Source: an uncultured Cetobacterium sp. (GTDB taxonomy: Bacteria; Fusobacteriota; Fusobacteriia; Fusobacteriales; Fusobacteriaceae). From it: 41,436 bases of DNA. A program made the translations under genes and the position numbers. The stretch is taken from the NCBI RefSeq assembly GCF_947072685.1, contig NZ_CAMTIK010000019.1, positions 1-41,436 of the forward strand, given 5' to 3'. Each line of letters begins with the position of its first letter. The stretch's first letter is position 1. Positions 1 to 7,012 of this stretch are shown piece by piece. A model generated the notes under the pieces. The model did not search any database. It worked only from the letters and a program-made list of their open reading frames with translations, and had not been told where the DNA came from.

Positions 1-14
1 GTTGCTTCCGCAAC
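1..14 (-). other. Short hairpin downstream of the tRNA array
   Basis: GTTGC and GCAAC form a 5-bp stem around a 4-base loop, 53 bases downstream of the tRNA-Leu 3' end on the minus strand. It could be part of a terminator or a processing hairpin, but the window ends before any U-tract would show. Bases 15-67 hold nothing I recognise. Confidence 0.25.
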
Positions 15-67
15 TTTCTGACTATTTTCTCTATTCGGTTGTTAATGTCCTTCTGATTAAAATTAAG

Positions 68-150
68 TGGTGCGAGAGGAGGGACTTGAACCCTCACGTC
101 GAAACGCCAGATCCTAAGTCTGGTGCGTCTGCCAATTCCGCCACCCTCGC
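68..150 (-). tRNA. tRNA-Leu (anticodon TAG)
   Basis: Minus-strand cloverleaf of 83 bases including an encoded CCA. The acceptor GCGAGGG pairs with CTCTCGC. The anticodon stem CCAGA/TCTGG encloses loop CTTAGGA, giving anticodon TAG, which reads CUA/CUN leucine codons. The enlarged variable arm fits tRNA-Leu. It is the last of six genes in the array. Confidence 0.95.
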
Positions 151-157
151 TTATTTA

Positions 158-233
<76 letters not shown>

Positions 234-248
234 TTTTTATTAAATTAA

Positions 249-333
249 TGGTGGTGAGAGAAGGATTCGAACCTTCGAAGGCAGAGCCGTCAGATTTACA
301 GTCTGATCCCTTTGGCCGCTCGGGAACCTCACC
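249..333 (-). tRNA. tRNA-Tyr (anticodon GTA)
   Basis: Minus-strand tRNA of 85 bases with encoded CCA (TGG at 249-251). Acceptor GGTGAGG pairs with TCTCACC. The anticodon loop is CTGTAAA, anticodon GTA. The long variable arm is normal for bacterial tRNA-Tyr. Confidence 0.95.
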
Positions 334-351
334 AAATTTTATTAAGTTGTA

Positions 352-426
352 TGGTACCCCGTAGGGGAATCGAACCCCTGTTTATAGAGTGAAAATCTAT
401 TGTCCTAACCGTTGAACGAACGGGGC
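352..426 (-). tRNA. tRNA-Glu (anticodon TTC)
   Basis: Minus-strand tRNA of 75 bases with encoded CCA. It begins GCCCCGT and its anticodon loop gives TTC (GAA/GAG). Third gene of the leftward array. Confidence 0.95.
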
Positions 427-435
427 AAAATATAT

Positions 436-510
436 TGGCTGGGGTGGCTGGATTCGAACCAACGCATGACGGAGTCAAAGTCCGTTGCCTTACCGCTTGG
501 CGACACCCCA
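436..510 (-). tRNA. tRNA-Gln (anticodon TTG)
   Basis: Minus-strand tRNA of 75 bases with encoded CCA. It begins TGGGGTG, with 3' partner CACCCCA and discriminator G. Anticodon loop CTTTGAC gives TTG. The unpaired-type T1:A72 start is typical of bacterial tRNA-Gln. Confidence 0.95.
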
Positions 511-515
511 TTAAA

Positions 516-592
516 TGGTCGGAATAGCAAGATTCGAACTTGCGGCCCCCTGCTCCCAAGGCAGGTGCGCTACCGGACTGCGCTATATTCCG
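516..592 (-). tRNA. tRNA-Pro (anticodon TGG)
   Basis: Minus-strand tRNA of 77 bases with encoded CCA. It begins CGGAATA; the C1-G72 start is characteristic of bacterial tRNA-Pro. Anticodon loop CTTGGGA gives TGG. It is the promoter-proximal gene of the array. Confidence 0.95.
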
Positions 593-596
593 TACT

Positions 597-637
597 CTAT
601 TATTTTTGTCAGTTTTGTCCGCTGACAAAAATAATAG
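597..637. repeat. Perfect 16-bp inverted repeat in the tRNA operon leader
   Basis: CTATTATTTTTGTCAG at 597-612 is repeated exactly inverted at 622-637, with a 9-base spacer. It lies between the tRNA promoter and tRNA-Pro and overlaps the -10 box at 634-639, so its outer arm is near the start of transcription. It may be an operator or a leader hairpin. It has no U-tract placed as in a rho-independent terminator for either strand. Confidence 0.8.
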
Positions 638-662
638 TATCATAAAATTTAAATCGTGTCAA
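634..662 (-). promoter_or_regulatory. Promoter of the leftward tRNA array
   Basis: On the minus strand TTGACA (657-662) is followed, after a 17-base spacer, by TACTAT (634-639). This sigma70-type promoter is 42 bases upstream of tRNA-Pro and no other promoter interrupts the array, so one transcript of six tRNAs is likely. Confidence 0.75.
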
Positions 663-1126
663 TAAGATTTTTTTATTTTTTTATCAATTTTTTTTTATCA
701 ATTTTTTCTTACTTATTATTACTATCATTTTTAAATGAAAACTATATGTTACTTAGAACTTTAGGTTATTTAAATAATTCATAATATATTATTTTTTAAT
801 GTATTCTAAAGAATAAATATTGTTGTCATTATTATTTTACTATAGTGTTTTATCAATTTATTTAATTATTTCTAAGATTTAATAATATATAGATTTAGTG
901 TAATCAAAAGTTTTATAAATTAGAATAGATTGATTTTTAAGATTAAGAAATAAAATCATTTTAATATTGCTAAAATTAATTTTAAATTAAAGATTTATTC
1001 TGTTTATAGTTGTTTTTTTTGTTTATAGTTGTTTTATATTGTTGTCAGAAATAATTTTTTTGGAATTATAGCGTGAAACATTAGAAGAATTAAGTGTTTT
1101 ATATGTGAATAAGGGAAAAATATCAT
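663..1126. other. AT-rich gene-free region, probable origin unwinding region
   Basis: No open reading frame of note. The stretch is almost entirely A/T, with the heptamer TTATCAA at 681-687, 695-701 and 850-856, and a direct repeat TGTTTATAGTTGTTTT at 1001-1016 and 1020-1035. AT-rich repeats beside iterons are what a DNA unwinding element looks like. The assignment is by position and composition only. I found no perfect TTATNCACA DnaA box. Confidence 0.5.
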
Positions 1127-1129
1127 GAC

Positions 1130-1241
1130 CGTAGGTGTTGTATATCTATAGACGTAGGTGTTGTATATCTATAGACGTAGATGCTGTATTTAAAAGACGT
1201 AGGTGTTGTATATCTATAGACGTAGGTGTTGTATTTTAAAA
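1130..1241 (+). repeat. Five tandem iterons of the replication origin
   Basis: Five direct repeats begin with CGTAGGTGTTGTATAT or a close variant at 1130, 1153, 1176, 1198 and 1221, spaced 23, 23, 22 and 23 bases, close to two helical turns. Copies 1, 2 and 4 agree over at least 21 bases. Copy 3 is the most diverged (GATGCTG), and copies 3 and 5 end TTTAAAA or TTTTAAAA instead of ATCTATA. Iterons just upstream of a rep gene are the usual initiator binding sites of theta-replicating plasmids and chromids. Confidence 0.88.
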
Positions 1242-1330
1242 AGTTAAAAAAATATCCTTTAGTGCTGTGCTTTTTTTGAAATATTTACAAGCCAAGTGGT
1301 CAAAAATAGAATTTTAAAAAACAATATTTT

Positions 1331-1424
1331 TTATACAACAGAAGAGTCAAAATAACTTGTTTTTTTCAGAAATTTCATGTAAAATATACAACATATAAGG
1401 GCAGTTGAATTGAAATATACAACA
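1331..1424 (-). promoter_or_regulatory. Inverted iteron-core sites at the rep promoter
   Basis: The iteron core TGTTGTATAT occurs inverted as ATATACAACA at 1384-1393 and 1415-1424, inside a 19-base direct repeat (1382-1400 and 1413-1431). A near match, TTATACAACA, is at 1331-1340. They flank and follow the -10 box of the rep promoter. In other iteron plasmids such inverted half sites bind Rep dimers that repress rep, so autoregulation is inferred. Confidence 0.7.
1357..1385 (+). promoter_or_regulatory. Probable rep promoter
   Basis: TTGTTT (1357-1362) and TAAAAT (1380-1385) are separated by 17 bases, about 55 bases upstream of the rep start. The -10 box directly abuts the first inverted iteron-core site, so bound Rep would cover the start point. 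Confidence 0.5.
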
Positions 1425-1441
1425 TATAAGGACTGGTGAAA

Positions 1442-3433
1442 ATGAAAAAATTAAAAAAATTTGAGATTCCTATGAACCAGATAATAGATACAGGACCTAG
1501 TGAAATTGTTGAAAAATTTTTGGATGTTTCGGAAATTGAAAATGAAAAAAACCACAGTTTAGTTAGAATAGATATAAATATGATAGAATATCCACTTTTT
1601 ACAAAAAGTACAAGTAAAAAGAAAAATCAAATTATAAGATATTTTTTTAATAGATCAAAAGAAGCATATATACAAGTAAATCCTACATCAGGAGACTATA
1701 TACCTGGAGAACTTGAGGAAAGAGTTTTTATAGCATTATTAAAAATAATGAGAGATAAGAGATATAATAGCACTTTTTATACAACAGTTAGCGAAATTCT
1801 GACAAGTATGGGAATTGTACAGGATTCTTTTAAAGGTTTTTATGGAAGAATATCAAAGGCTTTAGTTAGATTATCTCAGACTAGTTACACATTTAAAAAT
1901 TCCTTGTACTCAAATAAAATAAAAGGAATAATAGAGGAGCAAATAAATACGAATATAATGAATATACATATGATTTCGATGAGACAGGCACATGAATCGG
2001 AAAAAGAATTGTTTATAGATAGAAGGATAAAAGAAATTATAAAGGTTTCAATCTCAGAACATTTTTATGATAATATAATAAGAAAAGGGTATCTAGTATA
2101 TGATTCTCAGTTGTTATTAAGTATGGAGAATCCAATAACAAGAGCACTGTATATGCTGATAAATAAATTAAGATTTAATAGGATGTATATAAAAGTACTT
2201 TCAATAAATCTAATAAAAAGAATTCCTTTAAGTGAAAATATTCAGAAAATAGGAAGAACAATTAAAGTGATAGAAAAAAGTTGTGAGGATTTAAAAAAAA
2301 TGAATTTAATCACAGATTATAAAATTATAAAAAATAGTAAATGGATAGAGTCTGAATTTGAATTTTATTTCAATGAAAGTCATAATGCTCTTAAACAAAC
2401 ATATTTTTATGATGATAAAAATCATTTTGATAATCTATTGATAACCCATACAGATAGTGGTGTAGATCTACCAAATGATGGGAATAAACATTTTGAAGCA
2501 GTGAAAGCAGAGACAATAGATAGAATTCCAACAAATGAAAAGTTAGAGGAAATATTAAAAATACTACCCCCAAAAGCGAGGGAATTAAAAACACTGCCTA
2601 AAGTGATTAAAGATAGCATACGTCAATATGGTTTTGAACATATTAGACTAGTGGCCGAATATATGAAGATTCAAAAAGTCGGAAATATAAGAAGCTATAT
2701 GATTCAAGCACTTTTAAAAGGTTGGGCAGATGATTATATAATGCAAAAACAAAAGAATAATACAGCAAAAGCGGGCAAGAATGAAAATTTAAAGTTAATT
2801 GAAGTATTGGAAGAAGATACTAGAGAAGTTGAAATAACAGAATATGATATTGAAATTAAAAACTTTATTGATAGTTTGGACTTAAAAAACAAACAAAATT
2901 TAGAAGACCAAGTATATAAAGATTATATAAAAATGTGTGGTTCAGAAGGCAAAATTCAAAAAATGGCCTTTAGTGCAGCAAAAGATAAATTAATAAAAGA
3001 TTATGTTTCAAAGAATTTCGAGAATATTACAGCAGAAGTGGCAAAAAATAAAAAAGATAGCCTGGAAATAGAAATTATCCCTAAAGAATCAAGCAATATA
3101 AAGAAAATAATAAATACAATAGAAGTGGACATAAACGAAACTCAAGACATAAAACCACTATATATAGAGAAAATAGAAGTTAAAAAACAGATTACAGCAG
3201 AAATGGCTATAAATAGAAATGTAGAAATAAGGAAAATTTATAGGAATATGTCGATGTTTCAACTCGATATACTAGATATTTTAGAGGGAGAAAATATAAA
3301 AGAGGTTAATAAAATAATAAGACTCTTAAATATAACAAAATTTTTTGAGGGAGAATTAGGAAAATTGCATATAATACTAGAATATGATGAAGATGGAGAA
3401 AGTTATATAAAAGTAACTCAGGTAACTGCTTAA
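1442..3433 (+). CDS. Replication initiator protein, RepA/RPA-like
   Basis: Initiator thought to bind the iterons just upstream and open the origin. The N-terminal half (about residues 40-330) follows the plan of the replication initiator A family of Deinococcus-Thermus and proteobacterial megaplasmids: a YPLFTKS-like start, VNPTSGDYIPGELEERVF (near 80), a block predicted as a winged helix, and NPITRALYMLINKLRFNR near 235, matching the family's ARRLYRFLDKR element. The second half is Lys/Glu-rich, repetitive in composition and unassigned; about 660 residues is long for the family. A GTG at 1436 is too close to the AAGGA ribosome site (1428-1432), so the ATG at 1442, nine bases after it, is preferred. 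A strong terminator follows. The family call rests on motif memory, not a search. Confidence 0.8.
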   Translation: MKKLKKFEIPMNQIIDTGPSEIVEKFLDVSEIENEKNHSLVRIDINMIEYPLFTKSTSKKKNQIIRYFFNRSKEAYIQVNPTSGDYIPGELEERVFIALLKIMRDKRYNSTFYTTVSEILTSMGIVQDSFKGFYGRISKALVRLSQTSYTFKNSLYSNKIKGIIEEQINTNIMNIHMISMRQAHESEKELFIDRRIKEIIKVSISEHFYDNIIRKGYLVYDSQLLLSMENPITRALYMLINKLRFNRMYIKVLSINLIKRIPLSENIQKIGRTIKVIEKSCEDLKKMNLITDYKIIKNSKWIESEFEFYFNESHNALKQTYFYDDKNHFDNLLITHTDSGVDLPNDGNKHFEAVKAETIDRIPTNEKLEEILKILPPKARELKTLPKVIKDSIRQYGFEHIRLVAEYMKIQKVGNIRSYMIQALLKGWADDYIMQKQKNNTAKAGKNENLKLIEVLEEDTREVEITEYDIEIKNFIDSLDLKNKQNLEDQVYKDYIKMCGSEGKIQKMAFSAAKDKLIKDYVSKNFENITAEVAKNKKDSLEIEIIPKESSNIKKIINTIEVDINETQDIKPLYIEKIEVKKQITAEMAINRNVEIRKIYRNMSMFQLDILDILEGENIKEVNKIIRLLNITKFFEGELGKLHIILEYDEDGESYIKVTQVTA

Positions 3434-3567
3434 TTTTGGATTATTATAGTTGTGGCCAAAAATAGATAGAACAGGAAAAGGACTTGTGTGCTGTGTGAAC
3501 TATCACCACCCTAACAGAGGAAGAGGTTTTCACAGAGTGTTTTGATAAAAAGTTAGTTATAAAAAAG

Positions 3568-3612
3568 ATAGGAGGTCATTACAACTTATAAAGTGTAATA
3601 ACCTCCTATTTA
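3568..3612. terminator. Bidirectional terminator between rep and the par operon
   Basis: ATAGGAGGT (3568-3576) pairs with ACCTCCTAT (3601-3609), and ATTACA pairs with TGTAAT inside it, with one mismatch between. The rep gene and the leftward par operon converge here. Bases 3434-3567 hold no gene. Confidence 0.75.
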
Positions 3613-3867
3613 TTAGTCAACAAGAGAGTTGATATATTTAATTCTGCTATCAGATAGTTTGTAATCAAATGATTGTGTTGTATCATCTACTTTTACTGTT
3701 ACTAGGTAGATACCTTCTTTAACTTCATCCATAGCTATAATTTCAAAATTTTCAACATCAAGTTTTTCTGAAATTGAGTCGAGAAAGTCATCTTCAAACT
3801 CGAATTCAAAATACTCGTTGTTATGTTCTATAACATAGTTAAAATCAATAAAATTTAATAGTTTCAT
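3613..3867 (-). CDS. Hypothetical acidic 84-residue protein of the par operon
   Basis: I do not recognise a family. The protein is small and acidic, with a run of F/E/D residues (EYFEFEFEDDFLD near residue 18) and alternating beta-type segments in the second half (EGIYLVTVKV). No membrane segment or signal peptide is visible. The ATG at 3867 has a good GGGAAGG ribosome site. It is the last gene of the leftward parA operon, 23 bases after the partner gene, so a role in plasmid maintenance is plausible but only inferred from position. A toxin or antitoxin role has no sequence support. Confidence 0.7.
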   Translation of the reverse strand: MKLLNFIDFNYVIEHNNEYFEFEFEDDFLDSISEKLDVENFEIIAMDEVKEGIYLVTVKVDDTTQSFDYKLSDSRIKYINSLVD

Positions 3868-3890
3868 ATTTAGCCTTCCCTTAATAGTTT

Positions 3891-4631
3891 TTATTTATAT
3901 AAATCAAGGTCTAAAAGAAGAGACTTGATTTCATTGTTTAAAGTTTCAATTTTATTATAAACTGCTTTAGCTTTAATTGAATCCAAAGAGGATGTTTCAA
4001 TTTTATTTTCAATTAAAGTAGAAATATTAGAATTAAGTTTGTTGAATAATTTTTCAATATTATTTAAATTTTGATTGCTATTTTTATTAGACACCAATCC
4101 CTCTTTTAGTGAAATATATTCTTTTCGTGTTTTTATTTGTTTGGATAAAACAGCTTTAACCAAATCTTGATTAGCATTTGGAGAAGAAACTTCATAAGTT
4201 AATGAGAGAGGAAGAGATTCAAAATAAGCTTGATCTTCTAAAGATAGACAATTAGTTTTTAGAAATCTAAAACGATTAATAAGTCTTTCAGCACTTTTTT
4301 TTCCGACTTTAATATGTTCTAGCCAAATTCCGAAAGTACCCGTTTTATTACTTGCATATTTTTCATTAGCCTCTAATAGAATTTCACCAGCTTTAGAATG
4401 ATATTGACTTTTAACAAGATTTAAAAGGGATTCATATTTTATCAAGTCAGATTTCATTTCATCGTCCTGAATATCATCATAATTAAAAAGGAGTTCATTT
4501 GTAGATAGAAAATCATTTTCAATAACTGTGATTTCAAACTCTTTGCTTTCAATAGAATCTTTTAGTTCTTCTTTTTTTTTAAAAGAATCTTTTTTTAACC
4601 TGTCTAAAACACTATTTTTTTTATTAATCAT
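3891..4631 (-). CDS. Probable ParA partner (centromere-binding candidate)
   Basis: A 246-residue, Lys/Glu/Asn-rich protein whose start codon overlaps the end of parA by 8 bases, which implies translational coupling. It lacks the classic ParB N-terminal arginine patch and nuclease-like fold motifs. The centre (about residues 95-135) contains GTFGIWLEHIKVGKKSAERL, resembling the W-L...S-A-x-R signature of DUF3102-type plasmid proteins and possibly a helix-turn-helix. The N-terminus (1-40) is a basic coiled-coil-like stretch and the C-terminus (190-246) is again likely coiled coil. By position it is the parS-binding adaptor for ParA. The family is uncertain and it may be a type not yet named. 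Confidence 0.6.
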   Translation of the reverse strand: MINKKNSVLDRLKKDSFKKKEELKDSIESKEFEITVIENDFLSTNELLFNYDDIQDDEMKSDLIKYESLLNLVKSQYHSKAGEILLEANEKYASNKTGTFGIWLEHIKVGKKSAERLINRFRFLKTNCLSLEDQAYFESLPLSLTYEVSSPNANQDLVKAVLSKQIKTRKEYISLKEGLVSNKNSNQNLNNIEKLFNKLNSNISTLIENKIETSSLDSIKAKAVYNKIETLNNEIKSLLLDLDLYK

Positions 4632-5328
4632 TGATTATTCCCCCAATTATATCTCCATAAAGACCCTGCAATTCTTCAGCTTTTTTTGATTGAGTTTCCC
4701 AAATTGTTTTCCCTTTTTCAGAGAGTTGCTCTTCTATAACACTTTCAGGAATAGGATTAGTTAAAACCACGCCAGTATTATCAAAAAAATCAGTTAAATT
4801 TCTAAAATATTCTTTTGAAATTTTTGTACTTCTATATAAGTTAGGAACAATTTGAGTTATTTTATCTCCTTCAGCTTTTTCAATTAATCTAGTTATACCT
4901 GCTGTACTAAGTTTATCAAGTTTTATAGGAACGATAATTTCATCAGTGATTTCCAGGATAACATCGTTTAATATATTAAAGACAGGTGCACAATCAACAA
5001 CAATGTAGTCATAAGAATCTTTTAGTTGAGTAAAAGTACTTTTTATTTTATTCTTTAAATTGATACCAAAAATATCTGTTTCTACAGGGAAATAATCTAA
5101 ATTTTCTCTGATTTTTATTTTTATTTCATTCCCTGTTTGAACAAAAGATTTGAAACCCTTACCACCTTCGAACCACCCACCCAAAAGAATTAGGCTATCA
5201 TTTTGAGCATCAGAAGTAATTAAAGCAGTTTTAAATTCAAGCATTGCTAATCCATGAGCAATGTTCTTAGAAAGCGTAGATTTTCCAACGCCCCCTTTGT
5301 TGTTTTTAATAGTTATTATTTTCCCCAT
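4624..5328 (-). CDS. parA: ParA-type partition ATPase
   Basis: Walker-type ATPase that segregates the replicon. The deviant Walker A box KNNKGGVGKST lies near residue 10, and the Walker A' / switch region reads DYIVVDCAP near residue 108. With about 234 residues and no N-terminal helix-turn-helix, it fits the short type Ib ParA or a MinD/Soj-like class, which relies on a partner for DNA binding and autoregulation. Three starts are possible: TTG 5334, GTG 5331 and ATG 5328. The ribosome site AGAAGG (5340-5345) is 8 bases from GTG and 11 from ATG; I give the ATG but GTG is nearly as good. An inverted repeat CGTTAC/GTAACG (5335-5340, 5355-5360) overlaps the leader. First gene of a three-gene operon. 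Confidence 0.9.
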   Translation of the reverse strand: MGKIITIKNNKGGVGKSTLSKNIAHGLAMLEFKTALITSDAQNDSLILLGGWFEGGKGFKSFVQTGNEIKIKIRENLDYFPVETDIFGINLKNKIKSTFTQLKDSYDYIVVDCAPVFNILNDVILEITDEIIVPIKLDKLSTAGITRLIEKAEGDKITQIVPNLYRSTKISKEYFRNLTDFFDNTGVVLTNPIPESVIEEQLSEKGKTIWETQSKKAEELQGLYGDIIGGIIND

Positions 5329-5384
5329 CACCAACGTTACCTTCTAAAGTTAAAGTAACGCTTTTCACCTCCTTTTATAGTAAT

Positions 5385-5413
5385 AGTATAAATTAAAAAG
5401 TAGAAATAATCAA
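5385..5413 (-). promoter_or_regulatory. parA promoter
   Basis: On the minus strand TTGATT (5408-5413) and TATACT (5385-5390) are separated by exactly 17 bases, 54 bases upstream of the parA starts. A second ideal ribosome-type sequence, AAAGGAGGTG, lies at about 5367-5376 in the leader but is not followed by an in-frame parA start. Confidence 0.65.
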
Positions 5414-5437
5414 TTTTTTTATCAAGAATTTAGAGGA

Positions 5438-5547
5438 AGAGAAATTAAAAGACGACAATTTGTCGCAATTAAAAGGAGAGAAATTAAAAGACGACAATTT
5501 GTCGCAATTAAAAGGAGAGAAATTAAAAGACGACAATTTGTCGCAAT
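5438..5547. repeat. Three 39-bp tandem repeats with palindromic core (parS candidate)
   Basis: Repeats start at 5438, 5477 and 5516; the first two are complete and the third stops matching after 5547. Each holds the palindrome CGACAATTTGTCG (5453-5465, 5492-5504, 5531-5543) with 6-bp arms around one base. The centres are 39 bases apart. They lie between the parA promoter and the divergent pseudouridine synthase gene, where a centromere is expected. The units abut directly, so this is not a CRISPR. Confidence 0.75.
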
Positions 5548-5560
5548 AAGAAAAGTAATA

Positions 5561-5569
5561 TGATATAAT
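5561..5569 (+). promoter_or_regulatory. Extended -10 promoter of the pseudouridine synthase gene
   Basis: TGATATAAT (5561-5569) is a full extended -10 element 27 bases before the start codon. No good -35 is seen at 17 bases; that region falls in the third palindromic repeat, so a protein bound there could affect this promoter. Confidence 0.5.
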
Positions 5570-5595
5570 AGTAATAAAATTAAAAAGAGGTAAAT

Positions 5596-6465
5596 ATGGA
5601 ATTTAAAGCATTAGAAAAAATAGAATTAATGAAGTTTTTAATTGAAAACTTAAAAAAACAAAGTAGAACTAATATAAAAACTTTATTATCAAAGGAACAA
5701 ATATTAGTTAACGGAAAAGTAGAGAGACAATATAATTATCTTTTATCTAAAGATGATATAGTGACTGTTGATTGGAACAAAAATAGAAATGATAAAACGC
5801 CTAAAGGAATCAGAGTAATTTATGAAGATAAATCTATTATAGTGGTAGAAAAAGAAAGTGGTATATTGTCTATATCTACAGAAAACAAGAAGAATGAAAG
5901 AACAGTATATAAACTGCTTATGGATTATGTTAAGGGAAGAAATGAGAGAGATAGAGTTTTTATTGTTCATAGATTAGATAAGGATACTTCAGGTGTTATG
6001 CTCTTTGCAAAAACAGAAGAAATAAAAACAGAACTTCAAGAAAATTGGAAAGATATTGTAAAAGAGAGAGAGTATGCTGTTATTGTTGAGGGTATTTTAA
6101 AGAGTAAAACAGGACAGGTTAAATCATATTTAAAAGACAATAAAGCATTTGTAACATACTCTGTAAAAGATGATAAAACTGGTGGAAAATTGGCAGTAAC
6201 AAATTATAGAGTAGAAAAAACAAAAGGTAAGTTTACATATTTAAAAGCGTTATTAGAAACAGGAAGAAAAAATCAAATAAGAGTTCATATGAGTGATATT
6301 GGGCATCCAGTTATAGGGGATAAAAAATATGGAGCTCAAACTAATCCAATTAAAAGATTAGGTCTTCATGCTCATACTTTAAAATTCATACATCCTGTAA
6401 CAAAGCAAGAGATGTGTTTTACTTCGGATATTCCTCAAGAGTTTAAAAGAATCATAGGAGAGTAA
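5596..6465 (+). CDS. RluA-family pseudouridine synthase
   Basis: Converts uridine to pseudouridine in rRNA or tRNA. An S4-like RNA-binding domain (about residues 1-65, with [13 protein letters not shown]) precedes the RluA catalytic domain. Motif HRLDKDTSG lies at 125-133, with Asp128 the expected catalytic aspartate, followed by [14 protein letters not shown], the family's motif III. The length of 289 residues is normal for RluC/RluD-type enzymes. The ATG at 5596 is 5 bases after a GAGG ribosome site. The Nudix gene follows by 4 bases, and they probably share a transcript ending at the 6976 terminator. The exact target (RluC, RluD or TruC-like) cannot be told from sequence. Confidence 0.93.
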   Translation: MEFKALEKIELMKFLIENLKKQSRTNIKTLLSKEQILVNGKVERQYNYLLSKDDIVTVDWNKNRNDKTPKGIRVIYEDKSIIVVEKESGILSISTENKKNERTVYKLLMDYVKGRNERDRVFIVHRLDKDTSGVMLFAKTEEIKTELQENWKDIVKEREYAVIVEGILKSKTGQVKSYLKDNKAFVTYSVKDDKTGGKLAVTNYRVEKTKGKFTYLKALLETGRKNQIRVHMSDIGHPVIGDKKYGAQTNPIKRLGLHAHTLKFIHPVTKQEMCFTSDIPQEFKRIIGE

Positions 6466-6469
6466 TTTT

Positions 6470-6973
6470 ATGTTGAGATTAGATGATTTGAATTTTTTAA
6501 AAATCAAAATAGAGGAACACCCAACAAAAAAAATGAAATTGGAGTTCTTAGATAAACCTAATGCCATAGCCGCACTAGTTTTAAATGAACAAGAGACAGA
6601 AGTTTTACTGGTAGAACAGTATAGACCTGGAGTGAGAGGAAAATTATTAGAGATACCAGCAGGAATAATTGAGAGTGGTGAGAGTCCTTTGAGCACTCTA
6701 TATAGAGAGATTAGAGAAGAAACAGGCTATGAAAAAGAATGTTACAATATCATATATAGTCCTGAAAAAGGATTGGTTTTATCTCCCGGATATACAACTG
6801 AATCATTGTATATTTTCATAGTTAAGCTGAAATCTGAATTTGAAAAAGTGAAGGATTTGATTTTAGATGAAGGAGAGGATATTGAATGTATTTGGATGGA
6901 TTTAAATAAAGTTCTTGAAAATACAACAGATTTTAAAACTCACTATGCAATAAACCTATATAAAAGTTTATAA
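6470..6973 (+). CDS. Nudix hydrolase, ADP-ribose pyrophosphatase type
   Basis: Probably hydrolyses ADP-ribose or a related nucleoside diphosphate sugar in the cytoplasm. The Nudix box is complete: G-x5-E-x7-REIREETGY spanning about residues 64-86, starting at GIIESGESP. The preceding [20 protein letters not shown] is typical of the NudF/ADP-ribose pyrophosphatase branch. The length of 167 residues is slightly short but usual for bacterial members. The ribosome site GGAGAG sits in the last codons of the upstream gene, so translation is probably coupled. A strong terminator follows at once. Confidence 0.92.
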   Translation: MLRLDDLNFLKIKIEEHPTKKMKLEFLDKPNAIAALVLNEQETEVLLVEQYRPGVRGKLLEIPAGIIESGESPLSTLYREIREETGYEKECYNIIYSPEKGLVLSPGYTTESLYIFIVKLKSEFEKVKDLILDEGEDIECIWMDLNKVLENTTDFKTHYAINLYKSL

Positions 6974-7012
6974 AAAATACCCATCGATCAATTGGTCGAT
7001 GGGTATTTTTTT
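6973..7012 (+). terminator. Strong rho-independent terminator
   Basis: AATACCCATCGA (6976-6987) pairs perfectly with TCGATGGGTATT (6996-7007) around an 8-base loop, followed by T residues. The A-run on the left side gives it some function for the converging MocR gene too. Confidence 0.88.

Noticed and set aside
1130-1241. Iterons as a CRISPR or satellite repeat
   Set aside because: The period is 22-23 bases without spacers, next to a rep gene, which is the pattern of an iteron origin.
1774-1787. TTTTTATACAACAG inside rep, matching 1328-1341
   Set aside because: It encodes part of the protein (FYTTVS frame) and stands alone, so it is more likely coincidence than a further Rep site.
5328-5376. 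Short leader peptide before parA (starting GTG near 5369)
   Set aside because: An ideal AAAGGAGGTG is present, but the only in-frame start, GTG, lies inside that ribosome site, so translation from it is unlikely.
5438-5547. Repeats as a CRISPR array
   Set aside because: Units are directly adjacent, identical across their whole length with no unique spacers, and no cas genes are present. A centromere fits better.
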